Source of the DNA: Polycladomyces zharkentensis
GTDB taxonomy: Bacteria; Bacillota; Bacilli; Thermoactinomycetales; JIR-001
Reading direction: 5' to 3'
DNA: 64,000 nucleotides
Assembly: GCF_016938855.1 (NCBI RefSeq)
Contig: NZ_JAFHAP010000002.1
Span: forward strand, 78,330 to 142,329
Shown in pieces: positions 8,795-17,829 of this stretch. Position numbers and translations under genes: made by a program. Within the stretch, counting starts at the first letter, position 1, and every line of letters begins with the position of its first letter. Under the pieces are notes generated by a model that saw only the letters and a list, made by a program, of their open reading frames with translations, did no database searches and had not been told where the DNA came from.

Positions 8795-8824
8795 TTGACC
8801 CTCATCCATCCTGATTGATAGAAT
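8795..8824 (+). promoter_or_regulatory. Predicted sigma-A promoter of the actin-like gene
   Basis: TTGACC, an 18-base spacer, then TAGAAT, 42 bases before the ATG at 8866. Confidence 0.6.
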
Positions 8825-8865
8825 CGATTATAGGAATTTTTCTTTCTATTATGGGAGGAGACTTT

Positions 8866-10041
8866 ATGAGCGCACCGGTATATATCGGGAATGACCAAGG
8901 TTATTACGGCACCAAAGTAGTGAGTCGGCAAGGAGACAAGTTCTACAAACTCTTTATTCGCAACATGGTGGTACCCAACCGGGTCGGAGAAATTACATAC
9001 AACAACGATCCACACAACATCATTTATCGCGAAAAAGACGGGGATCGTGAATGGTTCTGCGGCAAATTGGCCATCGAACAGTCTGGCGATGACGAATTGT
9101 TTGACTCACATGAACGGCGTTTGTTCAGTCCGACCTGGTTCCGGGAAAAAGAATACCTGATTATGTTCCGTGTCAGCACCGGTTTGATGCTGCAAGGGAA
9201 CACGGAGCCGATCATCTCGGTAGCGCTGCCCACCGACAGCTATATTGACTACAAAGAGGAATTGAAACGCCGGTTGATTGGAAAACACAGTTTTGAAATC
9301 AAGCAAGGTAACCTCCCCTTCCGTCGGATCGAATTTGAAGTGAAACGGGAAAACCTCTATGTGATCAGCCAGCCGATGGCGACGCTGTTCCACATCGCAT
9401 TGGACCGCGACGGTCAACTGCTGAACGAGGATCTTTTTATCCAAAAAGTGAGCATCAACGACCTCGGCTTCGGCACTTCGGACATTGAAACCCTGCATGG
9501 CGAAACGATCATCAAACGGCAAAGCTTCACTTCTCGTCATGCGATGTTGAACGTGTACCACCTGTTGTCCAAACGCCTTCTTGAGTTTACCCGTGACGTG
9601 GACCCGGACGGAAACGGTAAAGAGTACCCGATCTGGAGCCTGAACCGGGTGATTCGATCCGGTGAAATCAGCTTCAAAGGAAAAGTGTACGACGTCTCCG
9701 AAATCGTACAAAAAAGCATTTCCGAAGTGGGGAACGCACTGGTGGACGAAGTATGGCATCGTCTGGACTACGGTGACGACATCACCTACATCATCCTGAC
9801 CGGTGGTGCCTCCATCCCCTTCAAACCGTTTTACCGCGAACGGTTTGGAGACAAATTGATTTTTGCCCAAGACTACGGAATCGAAGCACAGTTTGCCAAC
9901 GCTTTCGGCCTGTGCAAGTTCTCGCAATCCAAATCGCGTACCGTCCCGACCGAAAACATTCAAGAAGCCGCCGCCACCATTCAAGAAGAATTTTCGGTGC
10001 CGGCCTCCGTTCAAGAACAGTTGTCCCACGACAACGATTAA
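8866..10041 (+). CDS. Actin-like ParM/StbA-family protein, chromosomal
   Basis: Predicted 391-residue actin-fold ATPase. The phosphate-1 loop is I-G-N-D-Q-G-Y-Y-G-T-K near residues 7-17. The phosphate-2 loop is N-D-L-G-F-G-T-S-D-I-E near 200. The adenosine motif is I-L-T-G-G-A-S-I-P near 312. Length fits the ParM/Alp group of filament-forming proteins, usually plasmid-borne for DNA segregation. ATG 8866 has GGGAGGAG 7 bases upstream. It lies next to noc, with a parS site just upstream, and is followed by a disordered protein that may be its partner (inference). The C-terminal ~30 residues are polar and probably flexible. Function here is unproven. Confidence 0.85.
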   Translation: MSAPVYIGNDQGYYGTKVVSRQGDKFYKLFIRNMVVPNRVGEITYNNDPHNIIYREKDGDREWFCGKLAIEQSGDDELFDSHERRLFSPTWFREKEYLIMFRVSTGLMLQGNTEPIISVALPTDSYIDYKEELKRRLIGKHSFEIKQGNLPFRRIEFEVKRENLYVISQPMATLFHIALDRDGQLLNEDLFIQKVSINDLGFGTSDIETLHGETIIKRQSFTSRHAMLNVYHLLSKRLLEFTRDVDPDGNGKEYPIWSLNRVIRSGEISFKGKVYDVSEIVQKSISEVGNALVDEVWHRLDYGDDITYIILTGGASIPFKPFYRERFGDKLIFAQDYGIEAQFANAFGLCKFSQSKSRTVPTENIQEAAATIQEEFSVPASVQEQLSHDND

Positions 10042-10065
10042 TCTCTCCACAAACGCATTTCGCCA

Positions 10066-10085
10066 CCCCCAGGGAGACCTGGGGG
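10066..10085 (+). terminator. Hairpin after the actin-like gene
   Basis: A perfect 8-base stem CCCCCAGG/CCTGGGGG with a GAGA loop lies 24 bases after the stop. The T-rich stretch after it is interrupted, so termination may be partial and allow read-through into the next gene. Confidence 0.6.
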
Positions 10086-10250
10086 ATTGGCTATTTTCTT
10101 CTCATTTCAACCGCAGTATTTGTCGAAAAAAACCGTCGAACGTATGTCAGATCGTCGAAAATAACGGATGGAATGGATTGGGTTGGATTGGATCGGATCG
10201 TGCAAAGGTGATACGTGTTCGGTAAGCGAATCAACGAAGGAGGAGGCAAC

Positions 10251-11615
10251 ATGCAACCAACAGGCGGTGAATATCATGTGATCGTGATTGGAGCCGGTCA
10301 AGCGGGACAAGAAGCAGCACGCACCGTTGCTGAAAAGGGATATTCCGTCCTTTATGTGCCGGCAAACCCGGGATCGATGTTTTCGATGATGTATCAATCC
10401 TCCCACGTGGGACAACCCGCTCAAACCGTTCAGGAATGGAAGCCAGAACAGCTGAATGATGCCATGTCTCCCATTATGCAGGTACAAAGTTTTTTCACAC
10501 CGGGAGAAGGTAACGGTTGGGCCATTCAAGCTTATGTAGACAAACCGCTCATATCGTCAAGGAAAACGTTGCCGGAAGATCATGTGGTCCAGGAACGGGA
10601 ACGATTTGTACGCGAAAAAATGGTCCGTCGTCACGGTCTGCTTCGAATGAATGGGAAATCGGCAGAACCAGTCGATACATCGGAAAAACCGGTGGAAACG
10701 GTGGAACCATCCGTCCCCGAATCCGAGCAGTATGTTTACCCTTCCGAACCTGTCTATCGGGAACGTGAGGTTCACCTGCGGAAAAAGATGATGGGATACC
10801 GGAACATTTGGAACGACAAACCGGCCGATCCGGAGCCGATTCCCGACACGCAACCACCTGCACCGGAGACACCGGTACCAGCGAAGGAGTCCGGAGCAGA
10901 ACCGAAGGAATCCCTCTACAGGGTAGAGGAAATTTGGACAGGATACCCTTCGTTGACCACCTCCAAGGAGGAAAAGAAACCGGACACATCGCAACGGAAA
11001 AAAACAAAACAACATTTGATTCGTCTGGACCCGTCGCGTTCGGGACGAAAAGTCCGTACCTTTGATACTCAAGCATCCAGTTGGAGTTCATCCTCTGCGA
11101 CGTCGGAATCCTTGGTCTGGCAGGATAGCGAAACACAACCGGAATCCCGGACGGCAAGGCCTCAATCAAAATCGTTTGATCAGGTTTCCTATTTGGAAGC
11201 GGAAAAACAGAAAAAACGAAAACCCGCCATTGCGAAAAAACCGTCCCTTCCGACCAAAGAAGCCAAGCCGCAGGTGCATTCCCCGTCTCCTGCCGGATCC
11301 CGAGAGACGGCACCGCCCAAACGTTCGGAAATTCCCATCAAACCTAAACCGAAAATGGTCAATCCACCCATCCAGTCAAAGGAACGCACATCATTTTTAC
11401 AACAGGATGCCGCACGGCAAGTATTGGAGCAAAGCGCCCCCAAAAACACGCTCAAACGCGATTCGATCGATTTCGAAGACGCCTACGGATACAGCTCGTG
11501 GGACGATCTGTTCACGCCGTTTTCCAATAGCTCCAAACGACAGGAAATCCAACAGATCGAGAAGCGAAAGCTGGCTTTGCGCGGCTTGCATAATTTGATC
11601 AACAACTTGGGGTGA
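10251..11615 (+). CDS. Long low-complexity protein with an MnmG-like N-terminal Rossmann motif
   Basis: Predicted 454 residues. ATG 10251 has AAGGAGGAGG 5 bases upstream. Residues 6-30 read G-E-Y-H-V-I-V-I-G-A-G-Q-A-G-Q-E-A-A, nearly the start of MnmG ([18 protein letters not shown]), but no other FAD-protein motif follows. From about residue 140 to 400 it is rich in P, K, E, S and R, with no predicted fold. The last ~55 residues regain order: a Y-G-Y-S-S-W-D-D-L-F patch, then a charged helix ending L-R-G-L-H-N-L-I-N-N-L-G. Gene order suggests a link to the actin-like protein, for example as an adaptor (inference). I do not recognise the family. Confidence 0.7.
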   Translation: MQPTGGEYHVIVIGAGQAGQEAARTVAEKGYSVLYVPANPGSMFSMMYQSSHVGQPAQTVQEWKPEQLNDAMSPIMQVQSFFTPGEGNGWAIQAYVDKPLISSRKTLPEDHVVQERERFVREKMVRRHGLLRMNGKSAEPVDTSEKPVETVEPSVPESEQYVYPSEPVYREREVHLRKKMMGYRNIWNDKPADPEPIPDTQPPAPETPVPAKESGAEPKESLYRVEEIWTGYPSLTTSKEEKKPDTSQRKKTKQHLIRLDPSRSGRKVRTFDTQASSWSSSSATSESLVWQDSETQPESRTARPQSKSFDQVSYLEAEKQKKRKPAIAKKPSLPTKEAKPQVHSPSPAGSRETAPPKRSEIPIKPKPKMVNPPIQSKERTSFLQQDAARQVLEQSAPKNTLKRDSIDFEDAYGYSSWDDLFTPFSNSSKRQEIQQIEKRKLALRGLHNLINNLG

Positions 11616-11671
11616 TGACCGTATCCGGTTGAGACAAAAAAGGGGACTTTGTCCCCGTTATGCGATATCGC

Positions 11672-11707
11672 CAACACGCCGCATTCTTCGATGCGGTGTT
11701 TTTTTAT
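11672..11707 (+). terminator. Rho-independent terminator
   Basis: AACACGCCGCAT pairs with ATGCGGTGTT around a TCTTCG-type loop and is followed by seven T. A second small GC hairpin precedes it at about 11641-11656. Confidence 0.85.
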
Positions 11708-11836
11708 TGAACCGTCCTATCAAAAAAAATTGAAGCCGCGTTCCTATCCGCACAGAAGCCGGTTTTTCTTTGACATATACAAGTATACCCTTCTCATCCC
11801 TATGGTTGTACATATACTGCAAGAGACTATCGAAAG

Positions 11837-13252
11837 ATGGAAGGTGAATCCTCTTTGTTTCCCCTCACTTTCAAACAACTGGCCGATATCATCGGGGGGC
11901 GAATCGTACGAGGTCCCCAACAACAACCCATCCGCGGTGTGGTATACCGGGGCGGTGAATATCTTCAACCGGGAGTGATCTGTTTCTTAGACCCAAAACG
12001 CTTCAGTTCGGCCTCTTTTTTGAGACACAAAAAAAGTTCGGGTGTGGTGGCACTGTTTGGGAGTGAGCGACAGATTCCCAGTCATCATCCGCTGATCACG
12101 GTTCCCAATGTCACAGAGGCATTATGGAGACTGGTCCGTTGGCAACGAAGTCAATCCCGCGCCAAAGTAATCGCGATCACCGGCAGTGCGGGTAAGACGA
12201 CGACCAAAGAAATGCTCGCTTCCATCGCCATGCAAAAATACCCCACTCTGAAGACATTGGGCAATCAAAATATGCTGTATTCGCTTCCTTCCCATCTGTT
12301 TCGGATGAGCAATCTTCACCGCGTCGTTGTGCTGGAGGTAAGCCCCCCACACCTCCATGTCCAATGCCAATACGCTCAGCCCCACATCGGGATTATGACC
12401 AATATCGGCGAAGCTCATATCGGTAGTTTCGGATCACTTGATACCTTGGTTCGGTCCAAACAACAACTGATCCAGGGAATCCATCCCAAGGGAACGCTGA
12501 TCATCAATGCGGATGATCCTGGCACCAAAAGACTCAATCTGCAGCTGTTCCAAGGGAACATCATCCGGATTGGAATCGACCGACCAGCCGATCTTCGCGC
12601 CACCCATATCCGATTCAAAACCAACGGTATGCAGTTTCGGGTAGACGGGATTCCCTATTTTATTCCCACCTGGGGCAAACACCACGTCTACAATGCATTG
12701 GCTGCCATCGCCGCCGCACGAAAACTGGGCATTCCCGCCTCGCTCATTCAGCGAGGATTAAGCAGATACGCCGTCCCTCCCGGCAGACTGCAACCGCTAC
12801 CCGGGATCAACGGCAGCACGTTGATCCATGATGCCTACAATGCCAACCCTTCCGCCATGATTGCGGGGCTAAAGGTACTAAAACAAATAGCCGGGTCACG
12901 ACCGTCCATCGCCGTCTTGGGCAATATGCTGGAATTGGGGCCATACACCGCAAGCGGCCATCAAAGAGTGGGACATACGGTCGCAAAACTGGGGATTTCT
13001 CAATTGATCACCGTCGGATCCCATGCCCGTACCATCGCAGAGGCCGCCAGGATGAAGGGCATGCCTCCGGAACGAATCCGCTCATTTTCCAATCTCCAAG
13101 CGGCGGCAGTCTCTCTCCCCAAGATGATCGTTCCCGGTTCCGTGGTCTATTTCAAAGCCTCCCGGAAAATAAACTTAAACCGTCTTATTTTTCAACTGCA
13201 AAAAAAGAAAAGCGGCTCGCATCGCTGTTGCGGCCGCTTGATTCATTTTTGA
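11837..13252 (+). CDS. MurF-like Mur ligase paralogue
   Basis: Predicted 471 residues. The ATP loop I-T-G-S-A-G-K-T-T-T-K-E-M is near residue 115. The central domain has E-V-S-P-P-H-L near 170, N-I-G-E-A-H-I-G near 197, and H-H-V-Y-N-A-L-A-A near 280. The MurF-type H-D-A-Y-N-A-N-P-S-A-M is near 333. Where true MurF has N-x-N-N-E-x-G-x-P after the P-loop, this protein has G-N-Q-N-M-L-Y-S-L-P. It is therefore a diverged paralogue, possibly with another substrate; the housekeeping MurF is expected elsewhere. The start at 11837 lacks a strong ribosome site and could lie slightly downstream. Confidence 0.8.
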   Translation: MEGESSLFPLTFKQLADIIGGRIVRGPQQQPIRGVVYRGGEYLQPGVICFLDPKRFSSASFLRHKKSSGVVALFGSERQIPSHHPLITVPNVTEALWRLVRWQRSQSRAKVIAITGSAGKTTTKEMLASIAMQKYPTLKTLGNQNMLYSLPSHLFRMSNLHRVVVLEVSPPHLHVQCQYAQPHIGIMTNIGEAHIGSFGSLDTLVRSKQQLIQGIHPKGTLIINADDPGTKRLNLQLFQGNIIRIGIDRPADLRATHIRFKTNGMQFRVDGIPYFIPTWGKHHVYNALAAIAAARKLGIPASLIQRGLSRYAVPPGRLQPLPGINGSTLIHDAYNANPSAMIAGLKVLKQIAGSRPSIAVLGNMLELGPYTASGHQRVGHTVAKLGISQLITVGSHARTIAEAARMKGMPPERIRSFSNLQAAAVSLPKMIVPGSVVYFKASRKINLNRLIFQLQKKKSGSHRCCGRLIHF

Positions 13253-13257
13253 TTCGA

Positions 13258-13275
13258 CATTTCCCGGGAAATGTT
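13258..13275. promoter_or_regulatory. Candidate Noc-binding site (NBS)
   Basis: ACATTTCCCGGGAAATGT is an 18-base perfect palindrome. Its core ATTTCCCGGGAAAT equals the B. subtilis NBS core (TATTTCCCGGGAAATA), differing only at the outermost base on each side. It sits between the convergent murF-like and rsmG genes. Confidence 0.75.
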
Positions 13276-13296
13276 GATGAATGTCGTTTGTGCGAA

Positions 13297-14016
13297 TTAC
13301 ACAATCGGCTGTTTGGCGGGCGTCCCCGGCTTTCGGGGATATGCTTTCGGCGTGCTCGCCCGTTTGGGGATCACCAGGAGGTGGCGGGTTCCTCTTCCTT
13401 CGGGCAACGTAAATATATGATTCGCTATTTCCCCACCGCCCAATCGCTGCAATGCCGTTTTCGCCTCCCGCTGTTCCTCGATCACGTCCGGCCCTTTCAT
13501 GGCAACGAAGGAGCCGCCCACATGAACGAACGGGAGACAGTATTCGGCCAATACGTTGAGCCGTGCCACCGCACGCGCAGTGGCCAAATCGAAGGATTCG
13601 CGATACCCTGGCCGACGCCCCCATTCCTCCGCGCGCCCATGGATCGTTTCCACTTTGTCCAACCGCAATTCCCGTACCAACTCCGACAGGAACGAAACGC
13701 GTTTGTTCAGGGAATCCAGCAACACCACCCGCAAATGAGGAAAGGCGATTTTCAGCGGAATACCCGGGAAACCGGCTCCGGTTCCCACATCGATCAAGGA
13801 GTTGATCTGATCGATGGGAACGACGGCGGCCAACAGCAAGGAGTCATAAAAATGCTTGATGTACACGTCGTCCCGTTCTGTGATCGCCGTCAGGTTCATC
13901 ACCCGGTTTTTTTCGACCAACCGTTCATAATACAGCGCGAACTGATCCAACTGTTCATCGGTTAATGTGATGCCCAACGGTGCTGCTTGTTCACGTAACC
14001 ACTGACTGATGTCCAT
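13297..14016 (-). CDS. rsmG: 16S rRNA (guanine527-N7) methyltransferase RsmG
   Basis: Predicted 239 residues. The SAM-binding motif D-V-G-T-G-A-G-F-P-G-I-P-L is near 72-84 and is preceded by the family N-terminal helices (Y-Y-E-R-L-V-E-K-N-R-V-M-N-L-T-A). A conserved A-R-A-V-A-x-L segment lies near 143. It methylates G527 of 16S rRNA. ATG 14016 has TGGGAGG 5 bases upstream; the longer frame is not needed. It lies downstream of mnmG, the standard order, but about 330 bases away because repeat sequences fill the gap. Confidence 0.95.
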   Translation of the reverse strand: MDISQWLREQAAPLGITLTDEQLDQFALYYERLVEKNRVMNLTAITERDDVYIKHFYDSLLLAAVVPIDQINSLIDVGTGAGFPGIPLKIAFPHLRVVLLDSLNKRVSFLSELVRELRLDKVETIHGRAEEWGRRPGYRESFDLATARAVARLNVLAEYCLPFVHVGGSFVAMKGPDVIEEQREAKTALQRLGGGEIANHIFTLPEGRGTRHLLVIPKRASTPKAYPRKPGTPAKQPIV

Positions 14017-14104
14017 TGCAACCTCCCATGAGAAAAACCTGTCGGCCCGGCTCTTGCCGAAGCGACACGGGATTCGATTTCCCATCTTCGCTTCTCAGGG
14101 CAGC

Positions 14105-14200
14105 TGACAGGCAAGTGTCTCAATATCGTCCGCATCGCTTTCCCGCCTCGCTTCATCTGCGCCCTGCAAAGAAGCAGAACCAAACTGCTGAGAACCGAGG
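14105..14200. repeat. Partial MITE-like repeat in the rsmG-mnmG gap
   Basis: The run from AAGTGTCTCAATATCGTCCG to GAAGCAG matches the left third of the element at 8438, with scattered differences. The central stem is not preserved. Confidence 0.55.
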
Positions 14201-14352
14201 GTGCAAACACGGGCAAAACGTTGCCGCCTGATTGAATCACCAAACGCGCCCCGGAGTCACTCGACAGAAACATGGGAATGCGAGTGGGGAACCGCTTTGG
14301 CGCAGTTCCCCGAACCGTCTTTTTTCCCAAGCCGCTTGAATTCTCGTCATTC
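14195..14352. repeat. Block inverted-repeated at 40556-40712
   Basis: About 155 bases starting at the mnmG stop recur in inverted orientation at 40556-40712, with roughly 90% identity by eye. The block holds the hairpin with arms GGGGAACTGC and GCGGTTCCCC that probably ends the mnmG transcript. Confidence 0.85.
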
Positions 14353-16236
14353 CGCTTTGGCGTGCGATTTGCCGCCCTGCTCGATATACACCATCAGGAT
14401 CGAGATGTCGGCGGGGTTGACACCGGAAATCCGGGAGGCCTGCCCCAACGACAACGGGCGTACCTTTTTCAACTTTTCCCGTGCCTCGGAGGAGATGCCC
14501 TGAATCCGGTCGTAGTCCACCCAATCCGGAATCCGCTTGTTCTCCATCTTTTTCATTTTTTCCACTTGTTGCAGCGACTTTTTGATGTAGCCCTCGTATT
14601 TCAGTTGAATCTCCACTTGTTCCGCCACTTCCGGCGCGATCGGTTCCGGTGCGGGGGAGATTTGTGCGATGTGGGCGTATGTCAGTTCCGGACGCTTGAT
14701 CAGGCTGGCCAGGTCGATCGCATTGTTCAGTTCGCTGGAACCGGCTTCCCGTAGGATCGCCTGTACTTCCGGTGTGGGTTTCACTTTGGTTTCACGCAGA
14801 CGTGCCATTTCCCGCTCGATCGCTTCTTTTTTGGCGACAAAACGGCGATAGCGTTCCTCCGGAATCAGGCCGATCCGATACCCGATCTCCGTCAGCCGGA
14901 GATCAGCATTGTCGTGACGCAACAGCAACCGGTACTCGGCTCGGGAAGTCAGCAGACGGTACGGTTCGTCCGTTCCTTTGGTGACCAGATCATCGATCAG
15001 CACACCGATATAAGCCTGTGAACGATCCAAAATGACCGGTTCCTTGCCCTGCACTTTTCGTGCCGCGTTGATCCCGGCCATAATTCCCTGCCCTGCGGCT
15101 TCTTCGTAACCGGATGTACCATTGATCTGTCCGGCAGTGAACAGGTTTCCCACCAACTTGGTCTCCAAGCTGGGCCACAGCTGTGTCGGCACGATCGCAT
15201 CATACTCGATCGCATAGCCGGTCCGCATCATCTCCACGTTTTCCAACCCGTTGATCGTCCGCAAAATGGCCAGCTGAACGTCTTCCGGCAAACTGGTGGA
15301 CAATCCCTGCACATACATCTCCAGCGTGTTGCGTCCTTCGGGTTCCAGGAAGATCTGATGCCGATTCTTGTCTGCGAAGCGGACGATCTTGTCTTCGATT
15401 GACGGGCAGTACCGCGGCCCCCGCCCTTCGATCACACCGGAATACATCGGGGCCCTATGCAGATTGCTGCGGATGTATTCATGCGTCTTTTCGTTGGTAT
15501 ACGTCAGCCAGCACGAAAGCTGGTCGGTAATGTACTCGGTCGTTTCGTAGGAAAAGGCCCTCGGTACATCATCACCCGGCTGTTCCTCCATCACACTTGT
15601 GTCAATCGTGTCTTTGTTCACCCGCGGAGGCGTCCCCGTTTTGAACCGGACCATCTCAAATCCGAGATCCTGCAATTGATACGCCAGATTGATGGATGGT
15701 TGCTGGTTGTTGGGGCCGCTTTCGTAAGCCAAATCCCCGATGATGATCTTGCCGCGCAGGTACGTTCCCGTGGTCAGCACCACCGCCTTGGCGCGGTATT
15801 CCGCTCCGGTCCGGGTGATGACGCCGCGACAGACGCCGTTTTCCACGATCAATTTTTCCACCATGTTCTGGTGGAGGTCGAGATTGGGCTGTTTCTCAAT
15901 CGTCCGTTTCATCTCCTGTTGATACAGCACCTTGTCCGCTTGCGCCCGCAGAGCGTACACGGCCGGGCCTTTACCCGTATTGAGCATCCGCATCTGAATG
16001 TGGGTTTTGTCGATGTTGCGCGCCATTTCCCCACCCAAGGCGTCGATTTCGCGTACGACGTGCCCTTTGGCCGGTCCGCCGATCGACGGGTTGCACGGCA
16101 TGTAGGCGATCGTATCGAGACTCAGCGTCAACAACAGGGTTTTACAACCCATGCGCGCGGCAGCCAATGCCGCTTCACAACCGGCATGTCCGGCACCAAT
16201 CACGATGACATCGTATTCACCCGCTCGATACGTCAT
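14347..16236 (-). CDS. mnmG: tRNA uridine-5-carboxymethylaminomethyl modification enzyme MnmG (GidA)
   Basis: Predicted 629 residues, normal for MnmG. The FAD motif [12 protein letters not shown] is at 12-23; the conserved [12 protein letters not shown] is near 48-59, and [16 protein letters not shown] near 367-382. With MnmE it forms cmnm5 at wobble uridine 34 of certain tRNAs. ATG 16236 has GGAGGG upstream. Only 14 bases separate it from mnmE, so the pair is an operon. A small piece of this gene is duplicated at 45850-45945. Confidence 0.97.
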   Translation of the reverse strand: MTYRAGEYDVIVIGAGHAGCEAALAAARMGCKTLLLTLSLDTIAYMPCNPSIGGPAKGHVVREIDALGGEMARNIDKTHIQMRMLNTGKGPAVYALRAQADKVLYQQEMKRTIEKQPNLDLHQNMVEKLIVENGVCRGVITRTGAEYRAKAVVLTTGTYLRGKIIIGDLAYESGPNNQQPSINLAYQLQDLGFEMVRFKTGTPPRVNKDTIDTSVMEEQPGDDVPRAFSYETTEYITDQLSCWLTYTNEKTHEYIRSNLHRAPMYSGVIEGRGPRYCPSIEDKIVRFADKNRHQIFLEPEGRNTLEMYVQGLSTSLPEDVQLAILRTINGLENVEMMRTGYAIEYDAIVPTQLWPSLETKLVGNLFTAGQINGTSGYEEAAGQGIMAGINAARKVQGKEPVILDRSQAYIGVLIDDLVTKGTDEPYRLLTSRAEYRLLLRHDNADLRLTEIGYRIGLIPEERYRRFVAKKEAIEREMARLRETKVKPTPEVQAILREAGSSELNNAIDLASLIKRPELTYAHIAQISPAPEPIAPEVAEQVEIQLKYEGYIKKSLQQVEKMKKMENKRIPDWVDYDRIQGISSEAREKLKKVRPLSLGQASRISGVNPADISILMVYIEQGGKSHAKAE

Positions 16237-16250
16237 CTTTCATCCCTCCT

Positions 16251-17627
16251 TTATTTTCCCAAGCAGAACTGGGAAAAGATCTGGTCAATCAAGTCTTCCG
16301 CCACCGCATCACCGATAATTTCACCCAAGGCTTGCCAGGCGTTTTTCAAATCGATCTCCACCATATCCAGCGGCATGCCCGATTCAATGCCGTCAATCAC
16401 TTCCCGGACACTTCGCTTGGCCCGTTCCAACAGGTGAATGTGGCGGGCATTGCTGACGATGGCAGTTTCCCCCGCTTCCATTTTGCCGGTGAAAAAGAGA
16501 TCCGCAATCGCTTGCTCCAAATCGTCGATCCCCCGCTCTTCCTTCAGCGACGTGGTGATGAGCGGTTTGTCGCCGATCAGCCGTTTTACTTCATCCAAAT
16601 CGATGCGCCGGGGCAGGTCCGTTTTATTCACCATCACGATGGCGGTTTGTTCACGGATGAGTTCAATCAGCCGATGATCGTCCTCAGTCAAAGGCTCATT
16701 GTGATTGAGTACCAAAATGACCAGATCCGCCTGTTCCAGTGCACGATGGGAACGCTCCACCCCGATCCGTTCCACCACGTCCTCCGTTTCCCGGATACCG
16801 GCGGTGTCGATCAGCCGCAAAGGCACTCCCCGTACGTTGACGTATTCCTCGATCACGTCCCGGGTCGTACCGGGGATGTCGGTGACGATCGCTTTGTTTT
16901 CATGCGTGAGCGCGTTCAACAAAGAAGATTTGCCCACATTGGGACGGCCGACGATCACTGTGGCGATCCCTTCGCGCAAAATTTTGCCCTGACGGGCCGT
17001 TTGCAGCAGCCGGTCAATTTCCGCTTCCACCTCGCGGCATTCCTTGAGCAGCTTGTTGGCTGTCATCTCTTCCGCGTCGTATTCGGGATAGTCCACATTG
17101 ACCGCCAGATGGGCCAGCGATTCGATGATTTTCTGGCGCAGGCGCCGGATCATCTTGGACAATCGTCCTTCCGCCTGGTGCATGGCGACCCGGGCCGCCC
17201 GGTCCGTTTTGGCGCGGATCAGGTCAATCACCGCCTCTGCCTGCGACAAGTCGATCCGTCCGTTCAAAAACGCGCGTTTGGTGAATTCGCCCGGTTCCGC
17301 CAGCCGTGCCCCGGCAGACAACAGGACTTCCAGGGTGTTTTGGACGGGGACCATCCCGCCGTGGCAACTCACTTCCACCACGTCTTCCCGCGTAAACGTA
17401 CGGGGTGCCCGCATCACCGTGACCAATACCTCGTCAATTCGTTCTCCCGTCTCCGGATGAACGATATGTCCGTAATGTACCGTATGGGAATCCGCTTCTT
17501 TCAGCGATTGTTTTCCACGATAGACCGAATCCACGATCGGAATCGCCTCCGGGCCGCTCACCCGGATCACGGCGATCCCACCTTCTCCGACAGGTGTGGA
17601 GATGGCCGCGATCGTATCATTTTCCAT
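16251..17627 (-). CDS. mnmE: tRNA modification GTPase MnmE (TrmE)
   Basis: Predicted 458 residues. N-terminal folate-binding domain ([14 protein letters not shown]), then a helical domain that is interrupted by a G domain at about 220-380: G1 [12 protein letters not shown]3 D-T-A-G-I, G4 N-K-T-D. It ends in C-L-G-K, keeping the catalytic C-terminal cysteine of the family. Partner of MnmG in wobble-uridine modification. It is the first gene of the mnmE-mnmG pair and is separated from jag by a terminator. Confidence 0.97.
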   Translation of the reverse strand: MENDTIAAISTPVGEGGIAVIRVSGPEAIPIVDSVYRGKQSLKEADSHTVHYGHIVHPETGERIDEVLVTVMRAPRTFTREDVVEVSCHGGMVPVQNTLEVLLSAGARLAEPGEFTKRAFLNGRIDLSQAEAVIDLIRAKTDRAARVAMHQAEGRLSKMIRRLRQKIIESLAHLAVNVDYPEYDAEEMTANKLLKECREVEAEIDRLLQTARQGKILREGIATVIVGRPNVGKSSLLNALTHENKAIVTDIPGTTRDVIEEYVNVRGVPLRLIDTAGIRETEDVVERIGVERSHRALEQADLVILVLNHNEPLTEDDHRLIELIREQTAIVMVNKTDLPRRIDLDEVKRLIGDKPLITTSLKEERGIDDLEQAIADLFFTGKMEAGETAIVSNARHIHLLERAKRSVREVIDGIESGMPLDMVEIDLKNAWQALGEIIGDAVAEDLIDQIFSQFCLGK

Positions 17628-17790
17628 CTCTGTTCACCTCATATCTGAAACCATCAACTAGCATTAGGATACCACACCGGAACAGCGCTTGACACTGAAT
17701 CGCCCGAAGCCCCGTATCTCCTCGACATGTACCCGATGAGTACTTTTTCCGCAATCAGATACATAGTATCTCCCGGATTCATCCGATAAA

Positions 17791-17815
17791 CAAAAAACTC
17801 CCCATACGGAGAGTT
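17791..17815 (-). terminator. Terminator after jag
   Basis: On the minus strand AACTCTCC pairs with GGGGAGTT and is followed by TTTTTG. It closes the rpmH-rnpA-yidD-yidC-jag operon. Confidence 0.75.
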
Positions 17816-17829
17816 GGGTGAAACGGACG

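Noticed and set aside
9106..10050. Long minus-strand open frame opposite the actin-like gene
   Set aside because: It lies wholly antisense to a gene with clear actin motifs, and its composition follows from the codon bias of that gene.
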